Numbered from the stretch's first letter, positions 7,614 to 14,321 are shown. The stretch: 14,502 nucleotides of DNA from Candidatus Scatomorpha merdipullorum (GCA_018716795.1 DVJK01000155.1:1-14502); one strand, 5' to 3'. Notes: generated by a model not told the origin, from the letters alone. Translations and numbers: made by a program.

Positions 7614-7628
7614 TTTAACAATGTTAAA
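7614..7628. repeat. 15-bp palindrome TTTAACA-A-TGTTAAA upstream of the ATPase promoter
   Basis: A perfect inverted repeat with 7-bp arms and a single central base. It lies about 15 bp upstream of the -35 box of the ATPase operon, in the divergent intergenic region. Its place suggests a regulator site. It does not match the Rex-type order TTGTTAA-N4-TTAACAA, because here the half-sites point the other way. The region is locally AT-rich, so chance is possible. Confidence 0.45.
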
Positions 7629-7750
7629 TGCACAAACCTTTAAGCCCGCACTTGGGCATAATTTATGAAAAAATACCCGGAGCGGCGCAGATTAGCGCGT
7701 ATTTCCGAGGCGCTGTTCGCATTTAAATCGGATATTCCGGGCATTGCCTC

Positions 7751-7782
7751 TTTCCTTGAGGAAAAAGCTGTGTTAATATAGT
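7751..7782 (+). promoter_or_regulatory. Possible apgM-ispE promoter region with embedded inverted repeat
   Basis: TTGAGG at 7756-7761 and TATAGT at 7777-7782 form a plus-strand promoter candidate, but the 15-base spacer is short and the match is moderate. The -35 lies inside an inverted repeat TTTCCT-TG-AGGAAA (7751-7764). Transcription from here would give a leader of about 38 bases before the apgM ATG. The rest of the upstream 150 bp, with a CATAAT at about 7658, offers no better plus-strand promoter by eye. Confidence 0.35.
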
Positions 7783-7826
7783 GAAAACCGGTGGACCGGA
7801 GCGCATTAAACACACGGAGGTACGAC

Positions 7827-9062
7827 ATGAAATACATCCTTGTCATAGGCGACGGCATGGCGGACGATCCCCTGCCGGAGCTCGGCGGGAAAACCCCGCT
7901 GGAGGTCTGCGATAAACCCTATTTCGACTCGCTCACAAGGCGCGGGCTGCTCGGCCTCGTGCAGACGATACCCGAAGGCTTCCCGCCGGGGAGCGACACG
8001 GCCATCATGAGCATTTTCGGCTGCGATCCGGCGAAGTATTTCTCCGGCCGCGCCCCGCTGGAGCTGGCGGCGAGCGGCGGGACCATGCCCGAGGGCGGCG
8101 CCTGCTACCGCTGCAACATGGTCGCGCTCGGCGGGGACGAGCATCTGCCCTTCGCCGAGAAGGTCATGCTCTCGCACAGCGCGGGCTCCATCGAGGGCGA
8201 GGAGAGCGACGAGCTCGTCGAGTGGCTTTTCAATAACGCGGAGTTCGCGCCCCTGGCGAGGGCCGCGGGCATGAGCGTGCGCCCGGGCTCGAGCTTCCGG
8301 CACCTCGCCGTGCAGGAGGACGCGGATTTGTCCGGCATCGTCCTCGCCCCGCCGCACGACCACTTGAACGAGGTCATAGGCCCCATCCTGCCGCGCGGGA
8401 ACGAGAACGCGAAGACGCTTCTCGCGCTTATGGAGAAGGCGAACGAGCTCCTGGAGCACCATCCCATAAACGAAAAGCGCCGCGCCGAGGGGCTTCTGCC
8501 CGCCAACGGCGTCTGGTTCTGGGCCGAGGGCAAGGGCGCGAAGCTGCCGAATTTCACGGAGCGCTACGGCGCTGCGGGCGGCGTGGTCAGCGCCGTGCCG
8601 CTCTGCCACGGTATCGCCGTCCTCGTCGGGCTCGAGCCCGTCAGCGTGCCGACGGCCACGGGCGAGTGGGACACCGACTATGAGGCCAAGACGGCCGCGG
8701 CGCTCGACATCCTAAAGAAGCACGATTTCGCCGCCGTCCACCTCGAGGGCCCGGACGAGGCCACGCACAACCACGACCTCGAGCACAAGATATACTCCGT
8801 CGAGTGCCTCTCCGAGCGCGTCGTGAAGCCGCTCTGCGAGGCGCTGAGGGAGAGGGGCGAGGACTTCCGGCTGCTCATACTCTCCGACCACCGCACCTTC
8901 ATGCGCAACGGCGCGCACGGCGCGACGCCGGTGCCCTTCATGATATACGACAGCCGCGAGCTCAAGCCCGGCTCCGGCCTCGCGTATAGCGAGGCCAACG
9001 GCGAAAAGGGCCCCTTCCTCGCCTCGGGCACCGGGCTCATGCCCCTGCTTTTTGAGGCATGA
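7827..9062 (+). CDS. apgM: Cofactor-independent phosphoglycerate mutase, archaeal (ApgM) type
   Basis: The product is a cytosolic metalloenzyme of the alkaline phosphatase superfamily that interconverts 3- and 2-phosphoglycerate. The 411 residues match the ApgM family and not the ~510-residue bacterial GpmI. Visible features are the N-terminal metal motif VIGDGMADDP (Asp9), the nucleophile region PPGSDTAIMSIFGCDP with Ser56-Asp57, and the C-terminal metal ligands in GPDEATHNHD (about 309-317), LSDH (Asp354, His355) and NGAHGATPVPF (His364). The ATG at 7827 is chosen because GGAGG lies six bases upstream; an in-frame GTG further upstream has no such site. The stop overlaps the ispE start. Some bacterial members of this family are annotated as proposed homoserine kinases when beside threonine genes; no such genes are seen here, so mutase is preferred, but the sequence alone does not exclude the alternative. 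Confidence 0.88.
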   Translation: MKYILVIGDGMADDPLPELGGKTPLEVCDKPYFDSLTRRGLLGLVQTIPEGFPPGSDTAIMSIFGCDPAKYFSGRAPLELAASGGTMPEGGACYRCNMVALGGDEHLPFAEKVMLSHSAGSIEGEESDELVEWLFNNAEFAPLARAAGMSVRPGSSFRHLAVQEDADLSGIVLAPPHDHLNEVIGPILPRGNENAKTLLALMEKANELLEHHPINEKRRAEGLLPANGVWFWAEGKGAKLPNFTERYGAAGGVVSAVPLCHGIAVLVGLEPVSVPTATGEWDTDYEAKTAAALDILKKHDFAAVHLEGPDEATHNHDLEHKIYSVECLSERVVKPLCEALRERGEDFRLLILSDHRTFMRNGAHGATPVPFMIYDSRELKPGSGLAYSEANGEKGPFLASGTGLMPLLFEA

Positions 9063-9916
9063 GCGGCGTCACGCGAAGGGCCCGGGCGAAGCTGAACCTC
9101 TCCCTCGACGTGCTCGGCAAGCGCCCCGACGGCTTCCATGAGCTGTGCATGGTCATGCAGAGCTGTTCGCTGGCCGACGAGGTGTATGTCGAGAGCGCCG
9201 CGCCGGGCGACTTTCTCGCCCAGACCAACCGCAGCTACATACCCACGGGCGACAAGAACGTGGCCGTCAAGGCCGCGCGGGCCTATTTCGCCGCGCTGGG
9301 CCGAGAGGGCGGCGCGCACATGCGCATCACGAAGCGCATACCCGTCTGCGCGGGCCTCGGCGGCGGCTCAAGCGACGCCGCGGCGGTGCTCGCGGCGCTC
9401 AACGAGCTCAACGGCGGCGCGCTGGACGAGGCCGCGCTCCGTGAGGCGGCCCTCGCCGCGGGCAGCGACGTGCCCTTCTGTATGCTCGGCGGCACGGCCC
9501 TGGCCGAGGGCCGCGGCGAAGCGCTCACGCCGCTCCCCGGGCTGCCGGAGACGGACGTCGTAATCTGTATGCCATACTTCAACTGCTCCACGCCCGAGCT
9601 CTTCGGGCGCGTCGACGCGCGCAAAAGCCGCTGCCGGCCGGACACCGCGGGCCTGCTCGCCGCGCTGGAGGCGGGCGACGTGCTCGGCGTGGCGCGGCGG
9701 ATGTACAACGTCTTTGAGGACGTGCTCGACCGCCGCGCGGCCAAGGCCGTGCAGGAGATAAAGCTGCTCCTGCTTGCCGGCGGCGCGCTCGGCGCGGCGA
9801 TGAGCGGCTCGGGCAGCGCGGTCTTCGGCCTCTTCCCGGACGCGGAGAGCGCCCGCGCAGCCGCCGAAAACGCCAAAGCCGTCTGCCGCGAGGTCTTCCT
9901 TGCGAAGACGGAGTGA
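9059..9916 (+). CDS. ispE: 4-diphosphocytidyl-2-C-methyl-D-erythritol kinase
   Basis: IspE is the ATP-dependent GHMP-family kinase of the MEP pathway: it phosphorylates CDP-methylerythritol on the way to isoprenoid precursors. The product is 285 residues, normal for the family. The catalytic lysine is in ARAKLNLSLDV (Lys11), with KRPDGFHEL just after it. The glycine-rich ATP loop is GLGGGSSDAAA (99-109), the catalytic aspartate is in GSDVPF (Asp137), and the third GHMP motif is MSGSGSAVFG (248-257). It begins at the ATG that shares four bases with the apgM stop (ATGA); GAGG lies too close for a normal ribosome binding site, so translation is probably coupled to apgM. Transcription is ended by the hairpins just downstream. 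The identification is secure. Confidence 0.96.
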   Translation: MSGVTRRARAKLNLSLDVLGKRPDGFHELCMVMQSCSLADEVYVESAAPGDFLAQTNRSYIPTGDKNVAVKAARAYFAALGREGGAHMRITKRIPVCAGLGGGSSDAAAVLAALNELNGGALDEAALREAALAAGSDVPFCMLGGTALAEGRGEALTPLPGLPETDVVICMPYFNCSTPELFGRVDARKSRCRPDTAGLLAALEAGDVLGVARRMYNVFEDVLDRRAAKAVQEIKLLLLAGGALGAAMSGSGSAVFGLFPDAESARAAAENAKAVCREVFLAKTE

Positions 9917-9922
9917 AAAACG

Positions 9923-9961
9923 GCTCCCGCGAAGCGCCGCCGGCGCTTCGCGGGAGCTTTC
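9923..9961. terminator. Bidirectional Rho-independent terminator between ispE and the TRAP permease
   Basis: Perfect 16-bp arms GCTCCCGCGAAGCGCC and GGCGCTTCGCGGGAGC flank a three-base loop. On the plus strand the stem is followed by TTTCTC, and on the minus strand by CGTTTTT. It lies seven bases after the ispE stop and can serve both convergent transcripts. Confidence 0.85.
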
Positions 9962-9964
9962 TCG

Positions 9965-9981
9965 GGCCCTCGGGGCCTTTT
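9965..9981 (+). terminator. Small secondary terminator-like hairpin
   Basis: GGCCC-TCG-GGGCC followed by TTTT. The 5-bp stem is short; it is the middle of three hairpins in a row and may only be a back-up. Confidence 0.35.
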
Positions 9982-9993
9982 GGACAGGCTGAA

Positions 9994-10023
9994 GCGCCCG
10001 GCCGTGCGGCCGGGCGCCTTTTT
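9994..10023 (+). terminator. Second strong terminator downstream of ispE
   Basis: Arms GCGCCCGGCC and GGCCGGGCGC (10 bp) around the loop GTGC, followed by CTTTTT on the plus strand. On the minus strand the stem is followed by TTCAGCC, so it works best for the ispE direction. It ends 17 bases from the convergent permease gene. Confidence 0.75.
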
Positions 10024-10039
10024 CGTATTTTGCGGCGTT

Positions 10040-12112
10040 TTATTCCGCGGGAGCGGCTTCGCGCTTGTGCTTTATGCCGCGGGTGATGAGGGTGAGGGCG
10101 ACGAGGATGACGAGGCCCGCAATGTCTGTCTCGATGCCGGGCACGAGCAGGAGCAGGCCGCCGGCCATGAAGCCCAGGCGGCTGTACCAGTGCAGCCTGA
10201 CGTAGAGGAAGCCGTTCATGGCGACCGCGACGCCGAACATGCCGAGCACGGCGGTGATGCAGATGAGGATGATGTCGGCCACGCCCGCGTCGATGAAGAG
10301 CATGGTGGGGTTGAGCGCGAAGACGTAGGGCACGATGAACGCGCCTATGGCGAGCTTGGTGGCCTGGAGGCCCGTCTTCATCGGGTTGCTCTTGGCGATG
10401 GCGCTGCCGGCGTAGGCCGCGAGGGCGACCGGCGGAGTGATGTCGGCGACGATGCCGAAGTAGAACACGAAGAAGTGCGCCGCAATCGGGTCGATGCCGA
10501 GGCGCTCGAGAATGGGCGCGCAGGTGGTGGCCATGATGACGTAGTTCGCGGTGGTGGGCACGCCCATGCCGAGGACTATGCAGCAGAGCATGGTCAGGAT
10601 GAGGCCTATCATCGGGATGCCGCCGGAGAGGCGCACAACGGTGCCGATGAGGGTCATGCCGAGGCCGGTGACGTTGATGCAGCCGGAGATGATGCCGGCC
10701 ACGGCGCAGGCGACGGCGACGGTGATGGAGCCGCGCGCGCCGGCCGCGAGGGCGTCCATGAACTTGCGCGGGGTGATGCGGGTTTCGCTCTTGAAGAGGC
10801 TGGCCACGATGGCAACGACGATGCTTATCGCCGCGGAGAACTGGATGGTCTTGGTGTTGGTGCTGACCATGACCACGAGCACCACGATGGGCGCGAGCAG
10901 GTAGATGTCCTTGATAAGCGCGCCGAACTTGGGCAGCTCGCTGCGCGGGATGCCCTTCAGGCCGCTCCTCTTGGCCTCGAGGTGGACTGCGATGAAAATG
11001 CCGAGGAAGTACAGCACGGCGGGCAGGATGGCGCGGGTGGCGACCTCTGCGTAGCTGACGCCGAGGAACTCGGCCATCAGGAAGGCGGCCGCGCCCATGA
11101 TAGGCGGCATTATCTGGCCGCCGGTGGAGGCGGAAGCCTCGACCGCCGCGGCGAACTCGGCGCGATAGCCGGTCTTCTTCATCATGGGGATGGTGATGGA
11201 GCCGGAGCCGACGGTGTTTGCGACGGAGCTGCCGGAGGCCATGCCCTCGAGCGCGGAGGCGATGACCGCGACCTTGGCCGGTCCGCCGGAGGCGGAGCCC
11301 GCGACAAAGTTCGCGCACTCGATGAAGAAGTTCGCTATGCCCGTCCGCTCAAGGAAGGCGCCGAAGATGACGAAGACGACGATGAACTTCGCGCAGACGT
11401 TTATCGGCGTGGAGAGGATGCCGTTGACGCTGTAAAACAGCGTGTAGATAAAGCGGTCGAAGTTTATGCCGGAGACGAAGGTGTATATGACCAGCGCGCC
11501 GGCGACGAACAGAATCGGAAGGCCCACGCAGCGGCGGCAGAGCTCCACGACGGAGAGGACGCCGATGAGGCCGACGATAGAGTAGAACGAGGTCATGCTC
11601 GAAGCGCTCTTGACCGTGACGGCGAAGATGTCGTAGGTGAAGCAGTAGTAGAAGAACGCGCCCGCGCCGAGCGCCATGATGACGATGTCGTACCAGGGCA
11701 GGGAGTTCACCTTGACGTGCTTCTTGGTGATGGGGTAGGTGATGAAGCCTAGTATGAGCATGCAGCCCATGAAGAAGGTGAGCCGTTTCTCAATACCCCA
11801 GTTGGACCAAAGGGTGGACCAGATGCAGTAAACAGAAAAGGCGGCCATCAGAATGTCTACCGCAAACTTGGGCTTGCCCTCCCAGATGCGGGTGTTGGAC
11901 TCCTTGTCATACTTGCGCATGACGGCCTCGACGTCCTCCATCGTTCCGACGTCGGCGCCGGCATCCGCGGCCCTGTCCTCCTCCGGCTCGTAGGACGCGC
12001 CGTCGAAGTCCTTTACGTGGGGCTGCTCGTAGTGGGGCTCGACAGGAGTCTCGGTGTCGAGCACCTCCGTGTCGAACAGCCCGTCGGTCTTCTTTTTCTT
12101 CTTGTCAGACAT
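10040..12112 (-). CDS. TRAP transporter permease, fused 4TM/12TM type (TAXI family)
   Basis: This is the membrane component of a tripartite ATP-independent periplasmic transporter in which the small (DctQ-like) and large (DctM-like) subunits are one protein. Such systems import organic acids or similar solutes with Na+ or H+. The product is 690 residues. Residues 1-78 are hydrophilic, starting with a lysine run (KKKKK at 4-8) and then acidic, and end in the family-like MRKYDKESNTR. Helices follow from about 83 onward. The large-subunit core has GSASGGPAKVAVIASALEG (272-290), SSVANTVGSGSITIPMM (295-311) and GGQIMPPIMGAAAFLM (331-346), all typical of fused TRAP permeases. GGGAGG lies six bases before the ATG. 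The gene follows the TAXI binding protein by 80 bases containing a hairpin. Substrate cannot be told from the sequence. Confidence 0.94.
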   Translation of the reverse strand: MSDKKKKKTDGLFDTEVLDTETPVEPHYEQPHVKDFDGASYEPEEDRAADAGADVGTMEDVEAVMRKYDKESNTRIWEGKPKFAVDILMAAFSVYCIWSTLWSNWGIEKRLTFFMGCMLILGFITYPITKKHVKVNSLPWYDIVIMALGAGAFFYYCFTYDIFAVTVKSASSMTSFYSIVGLIGVLSVVELCRRCVGLPILFVAGALVIYTFVSGINFDRFIYTLFYSVNGILSTPINVCAKFIVVFVIFGAFLERTGIANFFIECANFVAGSASGGPAKVAVIASALEGMASGSSVANTVGSGSITIPMMKKTGYRAEFAAAVEASASTGGQIMPPIMGAAAFLMAEFLGVSYAEVATRAILPAVLYFLGIFIAVHLEAKRSGLKGIPRSELPKFGALIKDIYLLAPIVVLVVMVSTNTKTIQFSAAISIVVAIVASLFKSETRITPRKFMDALAAGARGSITVAVACAVAGIISGCINVTGLGMTLIGTVVRLSGGIPMIGLILTMLCCIVLGMGVPTTANYVIMATTCAPILERLGIDPIAAHFFVFYFGIVADITPPVALAAYAGSAIAKSNPMKTGLQATKLAIGAFIVPYVFALNPTMLFIDAGVADIILICITAVLGMFGVAVAMNGFLYVRLHWYSRLGFMAGGLLLLVPGIETDIAGLVILVALTLITRGIKHKREAAPAE

Positions 12113-12133
12113 TATATACCTCCCAGGCGAAAG

Positions 12134-12159
12134 CCGCGGCGCCCAGCTGGACGCCGCGG
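12134..12159 (-). promoter_or_regulatory. Intercistronic hairpin between binding protein and permease
   Basis: Arms CCGCGGCG and CGCCGCGG (8 bp) enclose a ten-base loop that contains the self-complementary CCAGCTGG, so the stem can extend. No U-run follows on the minus strand (CTTTCG), so it is more likely a processing or stability element, or a leaky terminator, than a full stop. It lies directly before the permease ribosome binding site. Confidence 0.55.
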
Positions 12160-12192
12160 ACTGACGCTTATTTTAGCTTATGCAGCCGCCGC

Positions 12193-13149
12193 TCAGGCGG
12201 TGGGAACCTCGATGCCCTTCTCGGCGAAGTACTTGGCCGCGCCGGGATGATAGGGGACGTTGGTGACGGAGCTCGCGAACTCGAGGCTGAGCTCGTCCTG
12301 CTTGGCGTGGCCGAGCTCGCCGATGTTCTCAAAGACGGTGGAGACGAAGTCGTAGACCGCGTCCTCGCTCACGTCGTTGCCGGCGATGACAACCGCGCCG
12401 ACGGCGACGGTGGTGCAGTCCTCGGGCGTGCCGTAGACGTCCGCGGCGATAACGTTCTTGGAGTAGTACGGGCTGGAAGCAATAAGCTTGTCGATGTGCT
12501 CGTCGTCGAGGCTGACGAGGTAGACGTCGTTGCCGCTGGCGAGGTCGACGACCGCGGTGGTCGGGGCGCCGGAGACGATGAAGGCCGCGTCAATCTTGCC
12601 GTCCTTCAGGGAGTCGACGCTGGTGGCGAAGTCCTGATACTGCGGAGTGATGTCCTCCTCGGTGAGGTCGTAAGCGCCGAGGATGTCGAGCGCGTTGAAG
12701 TACACGCCGGAGCCGAGGGCGCCGATGGAGACGTTCCTGCCCTCGAGGTCGGCGACGGTCTTAATCTCGGGGTTGAGGGTGACAATCTGCACCTGCTCCA
12801 TGTAGAGCGCGGCGACGGTGGAGAAGTTGGTCACAGGGGCCGGCTCGCCGGCGTCGTCGACGAAGAGGCGGGTGCCGTTGTAGGCATAGTCCATGACGTC
12901 GGACTGGACGAAGCCGAGCTGGATATTGCCGCTGGCGATGTCCTCGATGTTGGCCTGGGAGCCGTTGGACGTGACCGCGGTGACGGCGGTGTCGGTCTTC
13001 TCGGTGACGTAGCCGGCAAGGGCGCCGCCGAAGGCGTAGTAGGTGCCGGAGTCGCCGCCGGTGCCGAACGTGAGGGTCGTGCCCGAGCCGCAGGCGGCGA
13101 GGGCGAAGACCATGACCAGCGCAAGAGCAAGAGCAAGAATCTTCTTCAT
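12193..13149 (-). CDS. TAXI family TRAP transporter substrate-binding lipoprotein
   Basis: This is the extracytoplasmic solute receptor that delivers substrate to the fused permease. The 318 residues match the TAXI family (about 320). Residues 1-20 are a lipoprotein signal: MKKI, a hydrophobic stretch and the lipobox LAAC with Cys20 as lipid anchor, as expected for a Gram-positive-type cell. The mature part opens with the family signature LTFGTGGDSGTYYAFGGALA (26-45), followed by TSNGSQANIEDIASGNIQLG and GFVQSDV. A later LEGRNVSIGALGSGVYFNA is also typical of TAXI proteins. GGGAGG precedes the ATG with a seven-base spacer; an ATG six bases upstream is closed at once by TGA. It is first in the transporter operon, behind a near-consensus promoter. 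The solute is unknown. Confidence 0.95.
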   Translation of the reverse strand: MKKILALALALVMVFALAACGSGTTLTFGTGGDSGTYYAFGGALAGYVTEKTDTAVTAVTSNGSQANIEDIASGNIQLGFVQSDVMDYAYNGTRLFVDDAGEPAPVTNFSTVAALYMEQVQIVTLNPEIKTVADLEGRNVSIGALGSGVYFNALDILGAYDLTEEDITPQYQDFATSVDSLKDGKIDAAFIVSGAPTTAVVDLASGNDVYLVSLDDEHIDKLIASSPYYSKNVIAADVYGTPEDCTTVAVGAVVIAGNDVSEDAVYDFVSTVFENIGELGHAKQDELSLEFASSVTNVPYHPGAAKYFAEKGIEVPTA

Positions 13150-13214
13150 TTCATTTCCTCCCTAAATCATGCGTATTTTGCAGCCGAGCGGCCGCGAAAT
13201 TTCATTGCCATCCC

Positions 13215-13243
13215 AGTATAACCTCTTATACAAAAGATTTCAA
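13215..13243 (-). promoter_or_regulatory. Promoter of the TAXI-TRAP operon
   Basis: On the minus strand -35 TTGAAA (13238-13243) and -10 TATACT (13215-13220) are separated by exactly 17 bases, and each matches consensus at five of six positions. Start of transcription is expected near 13208, giving a leader of about 59 bases to the binding-protein ATG. It lies below the lysR terminator, so the transporter is transcribed on its own. Confidence 0.75.
13216..13231. promoter_or_regulatory. Candidate operator GTATAA-N4-TTATAC over the transporter -10
   Basis: A perfect inverted repeat with 6-bp arms and a 4-bp spacer. It overlaps the -10 box and the spacer of the TAXI-TRAP promoter, where a bound protein would block RNA polymerase. 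The symmetry is seen directly; the regulator is unknown. Confidence 0.45.
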
Positions 13244-13263
13244 GGGGTTGGGTGAACATTTTC

Positions 13264-13278
13264 TTGAGGTCATTGCAA
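13264..13278. promoter_or_regulatory. Candidate LysR-type box (TTG-N9-CAA, T-N11-A) upstream of the transporter promoter
   Basis: TTGAGGTCATTGCAA contains the T-N11-A spacing of LysR-family recognition sites with symmetric TTG/CAA ends. Its centre is about 63 bases upstream of the predicted transporter start, the position where LysR activators usually sit, and a LysR gene lies immediately upstream. Confidence 0.45.
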
Positions 13279-13327
13279 AAAATTCAGCTCGCTAATTTAT
13301 GAATTTCCTACAAAAAATCCGAAAAAG

Positions 13328-13368
13328 CAAAAACCGGCCCCGCGGAGGCTTGCAAGCCGCGGGGCCGG
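13328..13368 (-). terminator. Rho-independent terminator of the lysR gene
   Basis: Arms CCGGCCCCGCGG and CCGCGGGGCCGG (12 bp) around an 11-base loop, followed on the minus strand by TTTTTGCTTTTTC. It lies 17 bases after the stop of the regulator gene and separates it from the transporter operon. The loop itself contains the symmetric CTTGCAAG, so the stem may extend. Confidence 0.88.
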
Positions 13369-13385
13369 GGAACGCAAATCCGCCC

Positions 13386-14261
13386 TCAGCCCTCGCGCTC
13401 CACCCAGGCCGCGGCGTACTCGGCGAAGCGGCGGGTGGCGGGGCCGGCCCGCTCGGCGTCCGGCATACAGAGGCCTATTGTGCGGCTGGCAGGCGGGTCG
13501 AGCTCCAGGCAGCGCACGCGCTCGGAGCAGCTGCGCAAAAGCAGCTCCGGCATGATGCTGACGCCGAGGCCGCGCTCTATCATGGCGATGACGGCGTAGT
13601 CGTCCTTCGTCTTATATTTAATGTGCGGGCTGACTCCCGCGGCGGCGAGCGCGCCGCGCGCGTCTCGGTCGCTGGTCTCGAGCAGGCCGATGAAGCTCTC
13701 GCGCTCCAGCTCCGCGACCGGGAAGGCTGCGGCGTCCGCCAGCGGGTGGTTCGCGGGAATCACGGCCAGGAGCCGGTCGGCCCGGAGCGGGACGACCTCG
13801 CCGCCGAGCCTCGTGGGCAGGGGCACGAAGCCAATGTCCGCGCTGCCGTCCGCGAGCCACTGCTCGACGTCGTGATAGTCGCCGCTCATGAGCTTGAGCT
13901 CCACGCTGGGATAGTCGGCCTGGAACTCGGCGATAATCCCGGGCAGCCAGTGTACGCCGACGCTGGTGAAGGTGCCTATCCGCACGGTGCCGGAGTCGAG
14001 GCCGCGTATCGCGCTCGCCATCTGGTCGAGGCGTTCGCGCGCCGTGAGTATGCCGCGTATCGCGGGCGTGACGCTCTGCCCCTCCGCCGTAGGCACGGCC
14101 CCGCCGCGCCCGCGCCGGAGCAGCGCGAAGCCGAGCTCCGCCTCCAGCGAGCTTATCATGTGCGACACCGCGCTCTGCGTGACGCCCAGGTTCTCCGCCG
14201 CGCGCGTGATGCTCCCGAGCTCGACCGAGAGCAGGAAGGCCTCGTATTTATTGACCGGCAT
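13386..14261 (-). CDS. LysR-family transcriptional regulator
   Basis: The product is a 291-residue LysR-type regulator, normal length. The N-terminal winged helix-turn-helix is clear: the helix pair lies in ITRAAENLGVTQSAVSHMIS (18-37), followed by LEAELGFALLRR and the TAEG wing (58-61). A linker helix (about 65-88) leads to the periplasmic-binding-protein-like effector domain that begins GTVRIGTFTSVGVHWLPGII (91-110). A weak ribosome binding site (AAGGCGGTGG) precedes the ATG. It is transcribed in the same direction as the downstream TAXI-TRAP genes but ends at its own terminator. LysR proteins more often sit divergent to their target; here the neighbouring promoter carries a T-N11-A site, so control of the transporter is a reasonable inference. 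The effector is unknown. Confidence 0.94.
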   Translation of the reverse strand: MPVNKYEAFLLSVELGSITRAAENLGVTQSAVSHMISSLEAELGFALLRRGRGGAVPTAEGQSVTPAIRGILTARERLDQMASAIRGLDSGTVRIGTFTSVGVHWLPGIIAEFQADYPSVELKLMSGDYHDVEQWLADGSADIGFVPLPTRLGGEVVPLRADRLLAVIPANHPLADAAAFPVAELERESFIGLLETSDRDARGALAAAGVSPHIKYKTKDDYAVIAMIERGLGVSIMPELLLRSCSERVRCLELDPPASRTIGLCMPDAERAGPATRRFAEYAAAWVEREG

Positions 14262-14290
14262 ATGACCACCGCCTTATAACGCTTTCCGCT

Positions 14291-14320
14291 ATTCTATACC
14301 CGCCGCGCCGGTACATGCAA
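14291..14320 (-). promoter_or_regulatory. Possible lysR promoter
   Basis: On the minus strand TTGCAT (14315-14320) and TAGAAT (14291-14296) stand 18 bases apart, with a leader of about 23 bases to the lysR ATG. The -10 is good and the -35 weak. The -35 begins one base past the T-run and G of the preceding terminator, so this promoter starts directly where the upstream transcript ends. Confidence 0.45.
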
Positions 14321-14321
14321 C

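Noticed and set aside
7614..7628. Rex (redox) operator
   Set aside because: Rex sites read TTGTTAA-N4-TTAACAA. Here the half-sites are in the opposite order with a single central base, so the match is only superficial.
7660..7745. Riboswitch or structured RNA ahead of apgM
   Set aside because: Several short inverted repeats exist (for example CCCGGA near 7676 and TCCGGG near 7736), but no known riboswitch core, terminator or anti-terminator pair is recognisable.
7791..7826. Upstream GTG start for apgM adding 12 residues
   Set aside because: GGAGG at 7816-7820 sits within the extension and points to ATG at 7827, where the conserved MKYILVIGDGM begins.
9980..11752. Long open frames over the permease gene on both strands (plus 9980-11752; minus 9579-11318)
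   Set aside because: Both give arginine/histidine- or glycine/aspartate-rich low-complexity proteins, and the minus one also crosses the terminator cluster and runs antisense into ispE. The TRAP frame has all the family motifs.
12247..13221. Plus-strand frames opposite the TAXI and lysR genes (12247-13221; 13299-14279)
   Set aside because: Antisense shadows with biased composition; they cross real promoters and terminators of the minus strand.
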